Both the position numbers and the translations under genes were made by a program. A DNA stretch of 64,000 bases, taken from positions 130,024,757 through 130,088,756 of the forward strand of contig CM061242.1 in NCBI GenBank assembly GCA_030848705.1, read 5' to 3'. Source of the stretch: Heracleum sosnowskyi (taxonomy: Eukaryota > Streptophyta > Magnoliopsida > Apiales > Apiaceae). Shown here piece after piece: positions 10,512-20,000 of this stretch (positions are counted from its first letter, which is position 1; each line of letters begins with the position of its first letter). The notes below the pieces were generated by a model. That model made no database searches, had not been told where the DNA came from, and saw only the letters and a program-made list of their open reading frames with translations.

Positions 10512-11236
10512 GTTAGCCGCTTCTCCGGTTCACCAGGGACTAAGGGTATTGGGATTAAATACTCAGCTGGTTTCCCTCTTCGGTCCTCATTGTCGCCAGT
10601 ATCCATGTCTTCAATTGGGAGAACTTGCCCCCCGATTCCATCAGGCCTTAACGCGGCTACATAACAACTTCTAGCCATCTTTTGGTCTCCTCGTTCTTCA
10701 CCAATCCCATTCCTCGTTGGGAACTTGATTTTCAGATGATAAGATGAGGCAACGGCCTTGAACGCATGAAGACCAGTCCTTCCCAGGATTGCATTGTAGG
10801 TCGAAGTTGCCTTTATAACTATGAAGTTCAGCATTTGAGTAGACGTATTCATCATTTGCCCCATGGTCATTGGGAGTTGGATAGTGCCTTCCACTTTTGA
10901 TTCCACCCCATTGAATCCGTATATGGGCATATTCGAGGGTGTTAATTGAGAGTCAGTGTAGCCCATCTTGATGAAAGCATCATGGAACAAGATATCCACT
11001 GAGGCTCCATTGTCAACCAAAACTCTCTTGGTTTCAGAATTTCCTATCACAGGAACGATGACTAAAGGATCATCGTGGGGAAACTTCACTCCCTCTAGGT
11101 CTGAATTATCAAAACCTATTGATACTTCGGTCTGGGCACGCTTCGGTGCTTCTCCAACCACGGTCATTACTTCTCGAGCATAAGCCTTTCTTGAGTTTCT
11201 GGAGGACCCAGCAGCAGTTGGCCCTCCGAATATCAT
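10487..11236 (-). CDS. Aspartic protease of element B
   Basis: This 249-residue open stretch carries the protease motif VLVDNGASVDILF and then NAILGRTGLHAFKAVAS. It is in frame with gag upstream but separated from it by stop codons. The reading frame runs PEKRLTCQGLIPN and stops, and the RT frame opens at 10511 with MPGIDPQL. The usual linker of about 100 or more residues between protease and RT is not visible. I infer a frame-changing deletion near 10510-10530. Confidence 0.85.
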   Translation of the reverse strand: MIFGGPTAAGSSRNSRKAYAREVMTVVGEAPKRAQTEVSIGFDNSDLEGVKFPHDDPLVIVPVIGNSETKRVLVDNGASVDILFHDAFIKMGYTDSQLTPSNMPIYGFNGVESKVEGTIQLPMTMGQMMNTSTQMLNFIVIKATSTYNAILGRTGLHAFKAVASSYHLKIKFPTRNGIGEERGDQKMARSCYVAALRPDGIGGQVLPIEDMDTGDNEDRRGKPAEYLIPIPLVPGEPEKRLTCQGLIPN

Positions 11237-11272
11237 GTTGATTACTGGCCCTTAGGGCTTAGGGTTACGATC

Positions 11273-13021
11273 TTAATCGTTGTCCCTTCTGTCATAATCC
11301 TTTCTTTCATAGTTCCCCCTTTGACTTCCTTGGTTTCCATCTTTGGTGAACTTGCTGAGTTTTCCTCTTCGTATCAGAAATTCAATTTCATCTTTCAATT
11401 GCCTACAATCGTCAGTGTCGTGACCGACTTCTTTGTGGAACCGACAGAACTGATTTTGGTTCCGTTTGGACATGTCAGCCCTCATTGGCTTCGGCCATTT
11501 GAGATCTCATTCCTTAGCTATCTCCATCAGAATTTGACTCCTGAGAGTGTTCAATCTTGCATACTCTGTAAACTTTGGCCCAAAATTGTTTCTCTTGGGT
11601 GGAGAATCAGAGTCCTTTGACGTTCTGGGGAACTTTTCCTTGACGTCGTACTCCTGAATTTCCTTTCTTTTCTTTGAGTTTCCACTACCGCCAGCAGTGG
11701 GTTCATACTTTCTCATGCTTTCTTCAGCCTTGATATACTTTTCGGCTCTATCTTGGAGCTTCAGCATGCTCTCGGGTGGATGTTTAGCTAACGACCTTTT
11801 GAAGTGGTCATCAGTAGTTCCTTGTTGCAGGGCTATCATAGCCACCCTGTCCTCTAAGTCCGGGACTTTCAAAGCCTCCCGAGTGAATCGATTGATGTAG
11901 TCCCTTAGGGCTTCATTCTTTCCTTGCTGGATTGCCATGAGTGATGCAGAGCTTTTCTCTTGCACCCTTCCACTAATGAACTGATTGATAAAAGCTTTGC
12001 TTAGTTCCTTGAAAGACCCAATTGAGTTGGGAGGAAGACGACTATACCAGCGTTGGGCCATGCCTGCTAAGGGTTGTGGAAACGCCCTACACTTGACCGC
12101 ATCGTTGGTTGGTTGCAACAACAGTGCATTGGAGAAGGTCCTTACATGATTTGCGGGATCTCCCGTTCCATCATAGGCTTTGATCGAAGGCATCTTGAAT
12201 TTTCTGGATATAGCCGTTTCCATGATATCTTGAGTAAACGGTGGTGTAGGATCATCAGGATCTCCTAGGGGCAACAGAATACTAGGATCACCCCTTGGGG
12301 CTTCGGCCCTCTTGGTTCTTCTTGTCGGTGGATCCAAGTTGATTATCGGGATCCCTTCAGTCGTTCGGCCTTGAGATTGAGCGGCCTCCTCCTCAGCAAG
12401 GAGTTTCTTGAGTCTTGCAGTCTCTGCCTCATGGGCTGCAATTTTCTCCTTAGTAGTTTGGGGTTGATCCCGATTTATCTGGGAATAACGTCTCCTTCTT
12501 GGGGCGACATCCTCCCCAGTTGTATAACCCTCATCCTCGGTGTATGGGCCCGAGTAATCTTGAACGATAGGGGCCTGGCGAGTTTGTTGATTTTGGGGTC
12601 CCAGACCTTGAATATAAGGGGACACATATGCCTCATGGTAGATTGGATTAGTTCCACTACCGTCCGCCATGGGTCGAGGGGGCATGCCATAGCTTGGCAT
12701 CCCCAAAGTCTGATTCGCGTATTGAGGGAGATCAGTAGTATGGAGTTGAAGGCTTCTCAGTGCATTCATGATGAGTGGAGAAGTCGAGATTGGTTGCTGG
12801 TGAACGGTCTCTTGTGGATTAGATCCATGAATGACCATCTGCAGGGGATTCGTCCCTTCAACCGAAATCGGAATTTCCGGTCCTTGAGTGTTGGTGGGGA
12901 TATTCGCCCCTTGAGTGCCAGTAGTCGGCGGTGGTTGATTTCCGTGAGTATCAGCCTCAGAGGTGATAGGGCGATCCTCGGGAGTTTGAGTATCTCGAGC
13001 TGTTCTTCGTGGGTTTGTCAT
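11273..13021 (-). pseudogene. Gag of element B (in-frame stops)
   Basis: Gag starts at ATG 13021 (MTNPRRTARD), 16 bases after the PBS. It carries the capsid motif AYDGTGDPANHVRTFSNALL and AGMAQRWYSRLPPNSI. A TGA at 11509-11507 replaces the Arg present in the equivalent place of element A. The same frame then continues with the zinc-knuckle-like CRFHKEVGHDTDDC until a TAA at 11275-11273. Another TAA at 11254-11252 precedes the protease. Comparison with element A suggests CAG/CAA and CGA codons were lost, as methyl-C decay would produce, but this is inference. Confidence 0.9.
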
Positions 13022-13036
13022 GGTTGATGTTGTCTT

Positions 13037-13052
13037 CCCACAGACGGCGCCA
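13037..13052 (-). other. Primer-binding site of element B
   Basis: TGGCGCCGTCTGTGGG on the minus strand, two bases (TT) inside the LTR end. It is identical to the site of element A. Confidence 0.78.
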
Positions 13053-13054
13053 AA

Positions 13055-13686
13055 TGTTGTGGATTAAAAAACTTACTTGTGTATTTAATGCTAAGGTTTA
13101 ATGAGCTTCGAGCTTTAATGGCTGCACTTGTGTTTCGAGACTAAATCGGTCCTCACAAGATGCCTACGTATCTCAAATCGTTATTGAGAATCAAGCCAAA
13201 GACGTAGTTTTTGGTGTTGCCCTCGGGGCTATGGCGGCAGGGGCACACCAAGGACGTAGTGACTTGTATGTCCTTATTCGAGGATGAAGTCTAAAACGTT
13301 GTAGATGACGTATGGAGTTGTGTCCAAAACGTAGTTCTGATTGTAGGATCAGGGTCCTTATATAGGCGTCTAGAGCCTAGTATTTATGGTATGTTTAGGA
13401 GTCTTAGCGAATAAGTCTCCTTTTTGATATTGGATAAACATTGTATTTCTTGCTCGAGAATTCGTTTCCTTGTTGATAAAGGCTATGAATCATTAATTGC
13501 CTTTAATTGGGATTCTGGATCCTTCTTTGATGAATTTACCATATTTTGGACTCTTTTTATGAGCTGTATATTTTCCCTATTCATTAATTACGAAATTAAT
13601 GAATAATTAGAGTGTCGGGCCTTAAATATCGGCCTTTCCATTGACTTGTCAATTATATTTCTATAATTACTTTTCTTACCATATCA
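13055..13686 (-). repeat. 5' LTR of element B
   Basis: This 632-bp LTR pairs with 5031-5662 and is followed outward by target duplication CATAC (13687-13691). It should contain the element promoter (see the TATA box entry). Confidence 0.95.
13355..13364 (-). promoter_or_regulatory. TATA box in the 5' LTR of element B
   Basis: The minus strand reads TATATAAGGA within GACGCCTATATAAGG. The block is conserved in the 3' LTR (about 5331-5340) and in the otherwise diverged LTR of element A (about 2713-2722), which supports a functional core promoter. Confidence 0.6.
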
Positions 13687-13691
13687 CATAC

Positions 13692-14067
13692 CATAAGCAA
13701 CATAATTTAAAGGATTATAAACTTCTAAAAAATTATAGTTCAATTTTAATTTTTATACTTCAAAAGAAATATGAGATAGAAAACTTAAATGATTAATTAG
13801 ATTCAGGAAATTATTAATATAAAATTATTATATTGGGCTAATAATTTAGAGATTATAATTTTTGAAGATGACTCTTTTTCTTTAATCACATGAATTGAGA
13901 CCGAACTAAAAAGATTAGCTGGCACAAAAATTCTCTCCTATCACTCTCCTCCTTCCTCATAAGCAACAATCAAATCTCATTTTTCTCAATCTAAAAACAT
14001 GTCTACGTATCCATAAAATTAATTTGATGAATCTCCTGTAGTTTTGATTGTGTATCTAGATTAATAA
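13692..14067 (+). promoter_or_regulatory. Upstream region of the O-fucosyltransferase gene
   Basis: This is AT-rich sequence between element B and the gene. I see no transposon ends and no clear TATA box that I would commit to. A pyrimidine-rich stretch (TTCTCTCCTATCACTCTCCTCCTTCC) at about 13929-13955 could be near the transcription start. The gypsy element sits about 400 bp upstream of the ATG. Confidence 0.35.
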
Positions 14068-14085
14068 ATGAAAAGGGCAATGTAA
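14068..14085 (+). CDS. Possible 5-codon upstream ORF
   Basis: ATG AAA AGG GCA ATG TAA ends four bases before the main ATG of the O-fucosyltransferase gene. If it lies in the transcript it could lower initiation at the main start. The transcription start is unknown. Confidence 0.3.
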   Translation: MKRAM

Positions 14086-14089
14086 GATC

Positions 14090-17000
14090 ATGCATGCATA
14101 CAATAGGCTACCGGGAAGTGGACACACCACCCCAACACCATCACCACCATCTTCTCCTGTCCGGTCACCGCGCCATCGTCGCAGTCGCTCAAAGACCGGC
14201 CGGTTCTCTCAACCACATGCAACCCTAGCTCAACGTCTCTCGTGGTCCATACTCTCTTTTTTACTCCAGCGACAACGTATTCTTTTATTAGTACCTTTTA
14301 TTTACATTTTCGCTATGTTGTTTTATACTGGTACACTGTCGTTAGATTATGTTGTTCCTTCCGTTATTAAGCACCGACTGTCGCCCGGTTCTATTTATCG
14401 GAGTCCACAACTTTATGAGAACCTCAGGGCTGATATGGATGCTGATAATTCTTCCATGAACGCGGTTAGTTTTTGATGAGTTCTTTTTTTCCTTTTAATT
14501 ATAAGTAACCTAATTAATATCTTTGGTCGAATTATTTGGTAGTACTGTTATCTTTTATTGTTTGTTCGAGTTTTCTCGGACGAAATTGCAGAAAAAATTG
14601 TGGATTAATTTTAGATAGAAGCTGTTGTTGTAATATGAGTTTCTTATGCCTTGATCGTTTGTGTTATTACAGTTATAATATTTCTAGTACATAGTGTTGA
14701 CATAAGACATTAACATTATTCAGATATTAACAATCTGGAAAGATCCTAAAGGTGGACAGTGGAGGCCATGTACATATACGTCTTCTGGAGGTATGTCCAG
14801 TACTTAAAATTCTTAACCAAACAGATTGTCTTATTATTCTGAAACAGAGTCATGTTCTACGAAGTCATACATATTCAATTACTTCAAAAACAATTACGAT
14901 AGTTTGCATATTGAGTTAGTAGTACTCTTCGGTAACTCATTAGGCATGTCAATTATTCTCGTGTTGTAAAAAAGGCATCAATTTATCATGTTTGTAGGTT
15001 CTGAATTAAAAGGGAAATACTGTTTTGTTGTTGCTTCTGTCATGAATATGGTATATATCTGCAGTCGAATGTGTTTCAATTATTCAAGTATGCTACATAT
15101 GATATTCTTGACCTTCTGTCACATGATTTTTCAGCCTCCGCCTAACATGCCTGCAATTTTCGACAGTAGTATCCTACCTGTTTTGTTCTGAGTCTCTGTT
15201 AGTTGGATCTTTGGTTCATACTATTTCGGAGGAGTTACAAGTGAAAGTATATAGTTGATTACAGACAAATGGATGTTAATTGGCTAAGATGATAACTTCC
15301 CCGTTTATTTTTTGATTTTTGTGGAAATTAATCTTTCTACTAAAAGAAGTCCTCTGCAAGTTCCTTGAGTTGATCAGTCAGTAGGCAAAGTCTTCTAATT
15401 TATAAGTTTCTTCAACCTGTAAAACAAATCTGAAGTTTTGAGTCATGTACTAATGAATTAATTAGATCAGGATCTTTGTACTTGTGGTGTAATTGTAATA
15501 GCATGTGTATAACAATGCTTTTTAATGTACAAATCAAATTTGAATTGAGGTTGTTCATCACTGTAGGATTACCTGAGTCTAATGGGTACATATATGTTGA
15601 GGCAAATGGTGGCTTGAACCAGCAGAGGACGTCGGTAAAATTTGTGCCTGTTATGAATTATATCTTACTTGAGACATGTTTCAACTTTCATCCTAATTAC
15701 TATAGTATTTTGTCAATACTGTCTTCTTCATGTCTAGGTGTGCAACGCTGTTGCTGTGGCAGGATATCTTAATGCAACACTTCTCATTCCCAATTTTCGT
15801 TTTCATAGCATTTGGAGAGATCCTAGGTATGTAGAAATCTTTGCTGTTCTTACTGATTTGCTTGTAGACTGTAGTTCTAGGTTGCATGATGGTTCTGCAG
15901 TTCAGTTGTACTATATGATGTTTAGAGTAACATCTGTCAAAATATATCCACCAAATATTTGTGTCTACTTTGATATCAATTTAAAGGTTAATTAAAGGAT
16001 ATTTAGATCATAGTAATATTTGTTTGAGATTCTGTTATTAGTATTTTCCTAAGTTTGAGTGGTTAATGGCATTCTCTTATTATGAGAATTGCACTTATAT
16101 TTTCAGACATATAGCAAAAGAGTTTCCTGTAAGGAACGATATAAATCCTACTTAAAAGTTATCACAACATTTTGTAAATTTGATAAATAATTAGAATGTA
16201 CTCTTAATCTAACCGAAATTCCTGATTCAAGTTAACTGGAGTCAGATGGCATGCCCATTTTTATACATGTACACTCTACTTTATGAAGTCCAGCATGGTT
16301 GCTCCCAGATTTGACAATTCTTTTACACTGATATGATCATCCAGCAATCAAATGTCAAGTAGACCAGTGGTACTTCAGGGAAAAGTGGTTTCTAAAATAA
16401 CTTTGGTCACGATATCATACACCTTTCTTAGTTTCTTTCCTCGCATGAGATATTGGCGAAAAAGACCAAAACTACTGCGGCCTGATGTACTAAATGATGA
16501 TCTCAACTCTGGACGTATATTACATACAATATGTTATAGTATTAGTTACTACGTTGAAGAGTATAAGATTCTATTGGGGCGTTCCTCTCCTCTGACACTT
16601 TAAGGTTTTAGATGTGTTGGTTAACCTAACATGATAGCATACCTCAGTTTAGAGAGGGTCTTAGGTTCACTTTCTCTCGCATTAAGGTTTTAGATGTGCT
16701 GTTTACCTAACACAAGTATGCACCGAGCAATCTAGAGGATAATAAGGTATTGAGGTGCTTTGTGTACCAAGTACCAGAATTTACAATCGAAATAGATAAA
16801 CATTGGGAGGCAAAATCTGGCTGTTGGAATTTGTAATTTTTGTCCACTGAGCTAAAATCTGTGTTACCCTCAAGTACCCATGGTGGATACTTTACACTCA
16901 ACACACTTATTTTATGCTAAAACATGTATGCACATAGTTTAAAGAATTGTCGAGTCTGACACTTTGACAGATATCCATGTTGGACACTTCCAGCTGAGTC

Positions 17001-20000
17001 CCAGTAACAAATAGCTGAATAAATTTCTCCTTCTAGTCTGTACTGCATGTGTGTTTCTTCGTTGTTTTGTTTAATTAAAGAGTATCTATGAAGAAAATCA
17101 AGGTATTGATATATTTTGTTAAAACCTATTTCAGATGCAAAGTTAACTAATCAAGAAAGGCGGCTGTTGTTTTGAGGCTTTTTTATTAGAAAGTTAGAGT
17201 ACAAACCTTTTATAGTGCCTTGTAGACACTAGAGACTAAACAACTCATAGATGTTTGCTGTTACAAATAAAGTTACATACCATAAATTATTATGTACACA
17301 GTAAATAACTATGTACATATTTCTACATCCCCTCTTCAAGTTGGACTTGGGACAAAGTAGCAAGGCCTAACTTGGAAGAAAGAAACCAATGCTGATGAGC
17401 AGGCAACGATTTTGTCATGATGTCAGCCAGCTGAAGAGAAGATTTTACATGCACCGTAATAATGGAACCATCTTCAATATTGTCCCTGATATAGTAGCAA
17501 TCCAGCTTTAAATGTTTTGTTCTATCATGTTGTGCTGGATTATGTGCAATATACTCCGCTGACTTATTATCACAAAATAACGTCACTGGCAATGGCACAT
17601 TGTGAGATAAGTCTTCGAATATTCCAGTCACCCAAGCTATCTCGCTAGTAGTCTGAGACATGCTTCTAAATTCTGCTTCACAGGATGATTTTGAAACCAC
17701 TTTCTGTTTCTTTGTCTTCCAAGATATCAAAGACGAACCCAAAAAAATGCAATAACCAGTTAATGATCTTCCACTATAATCACAACTTCCCCAGTCTGCA
17801 TCACTGTAAGCAGATAACATGTGTTCACCATCACTAGGATAAAATAGTCCTAGATCAGTTGTTCCTTTTAAATATCTTACAACATGCATTGCCGCTTGCA
17901 TATGAGGCTTTCGAGGACAGCTTAAGTATTGACTCAATTGTTGAACAGAAAAAGAAAGATCAGGCCTTGACAAATTGAGATATAAGAGTCTCCCGATCAA
18001 TCTTCTGTAGCTTTCTGGATTTTCCATTATCTCTCCATATTTTGTAGAAAGCTTCAGTCCTTTAGGAAATGGAAATGCACAAGGCGTACAATTATCCATT
18101 CCAGTGTCATGGACAATATCCATGGCATATTTTCGCTGATTTATTATTGTTCCTTTTTCACTTCTACTAACTTCGATACCCAGAAAATACCTCAGTAATC
18201 CCAAATCTTTTATAGTAAAAGCTTTATCTAATTTCAACTTAATCTCTGCTATGCCATCTTCATCATCACCTGTCAAGAGAAGGTCGTCTACATAGACTAA
18301 AATTATGCAAAACTTATTGTTCTTTTCTCTAATAAATATTGAATAATCCCTTCTACATTGCTTGAAATCATGAAAAAATAGAAACGCCTTTAGCTCCACA
18401 TTCCATTGTCTTGAAGATTGCTTCAACCCATATATACTTTTGATCAGCTTAAAAACTTTTCCTTCTGCTATTGAATTAAATCCATCTGGAATTTTCAGAT
18501 AAATTTCTTCATCTAAATATCCATGCAAAAACGCGTTGTTTATGTCTAACTGGTGCAATTTCCATTTTTTTGAAGTAGCTAGTGCAATAAGAATTCTTAC
18601 GCTTGGAAATTTTGCAACTGGCGAAAAAGTTGCTTTGTAGTCTTTTCCAGCAACTTGTTTGTCTCCTCTAGCTACTAATCTTGCCTTATATCTTGTAACA
18701 TTCCCATCTTCATCAAACTTCATTCTGTACACCCATTTGCTCTCAATGGCTTTCTTTCCTTCCGGCAGATCCACAACTTCCCAAGTTTCATTCATTTCTA
18801 GAGCGTTTATTTCTTCCCTCATTGCTGCTATCCATCTTGGATTTCCAGCAGCTTGATTGTAATTTGTTGGTTCCTTCATTTTCAGGACATTATTTAAGGA
18901 TCTTACATACTCCGGGGAGTAATAATCTGCATTGTCAAGCTTAATATGTGTCATGTTTGCACTACAGTACCCAACAATTTCTTCATTTTCTTCCTCTGTG
19001 TCTTTCAATTGTTGAAGTCTTTTGTCGCAAACATATTCCTTGTATTTTGTAGGTGGTCTTCTCTCTCTACTGGTTCTTCTTATTGTAACATCAGGTTGTG
19101 AATGTATTTGAGTTGTATGTTCCATTTCTTGAGGCAAAATATTTTCATCCTGATCTCCTAAAGAAGCTTCTTCCTGAACCACTCTATCATATCCATTATA
19201 ATCAAATGTATCCTGCATTTCAGTAACATTTTCTAAGTTTTGATCATCTTTCTCTTGATCAAGTAAGATCATTTCATCTTCATTTTCAACATTAACAGGT
19301 AGATTGTTAGGAATTCTAGAAAATTGTTCCACTGTTTGCTTAAAAGGAAAAATATTTTCCTTAAACACTACATCTCTGGAAACAAAAATCCTTTTCGATT
19401 CAAGATCAAACACCCTGTATCCCTTTTGATCAGGAGGGTAACCAAGCAAAACACATCTTGTTGCTTTGGGAGCAAATTTGTCTCCTTTTGTTTTAGTGTT
19501 GCTTGCATAACATAAGCAACCAATGACTTTTAAATGATCATAATTTGCAGATCGTTTTACTAACCTTTCAAAAGGTATTTCCCAGTTGAGAACTGAACTA
19601 GGTAAAAGATTAATGATATGAGTTGCCGCAAGAACACACTCACCCCATAGATTGTTTGGAAGTCCTGCATGAATCTTGATTGCCCTGGTTGTTTCTATTA
19701 AGTGGCGGTGCTTCCTCTCTACTCTACCGTTCTGCTGAGGGTTACCTGCTACACTTCTTTGATGCTTAATTCCTTTTTCTGCCATCAAAATTGAACATTC
19801 TGACTGAAATAGTTCATTCCCGTTATCACTTCTTACCGTCTTCACAGTAGTACTAAAATGATTATCAACATATGCAATAAAACATGTAAAAGTATGTTTA
19901 ACTTGCTGTTTATTTGACAATAAATAAGTCCAAGTAACTCTAGAGTGATCATCCACGATAGTTAGAAAATATTTAGCACCTGTCACTGCTTGAGTTCGAT

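Larger units (their letters stand above)
5031..13686 (-). mobile_element. Complete Ty3/gypsy LTR retrotransposon B (Tat lineage), inactivated
   Basis: This 8,656-bp minus-strand element is flanked by the 5-bp duplication CATAC (5026-5030 and 13687-13691). The order on the minus strand is 5' LTR (13686-13055), PBS, gag, protease, RT with RNase H, a second RNase H, integrase, a long 3' untranslated region with a tandem array, a polypurine tract and the 3' LTR (5662-5031). The second RNase H domain upstream of integrase marks the Tat/Retand/Ogre branch. The two 632-bp LTRs differ at about 13 sites (about 2%), so the insertion is fairly recent. Five in-frame stops and a protease/RT junction that changes frame make it non-autonomous. 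I infer a deletion of several hundred bases at that junction from the missing linker. Confidence 0.93.

Noticed and set aside
10395..10664. Plus-strand ORFs across the RT and integrase regions of element B
   Set aside because: Antisense shadows of the minus-strand pol gene.
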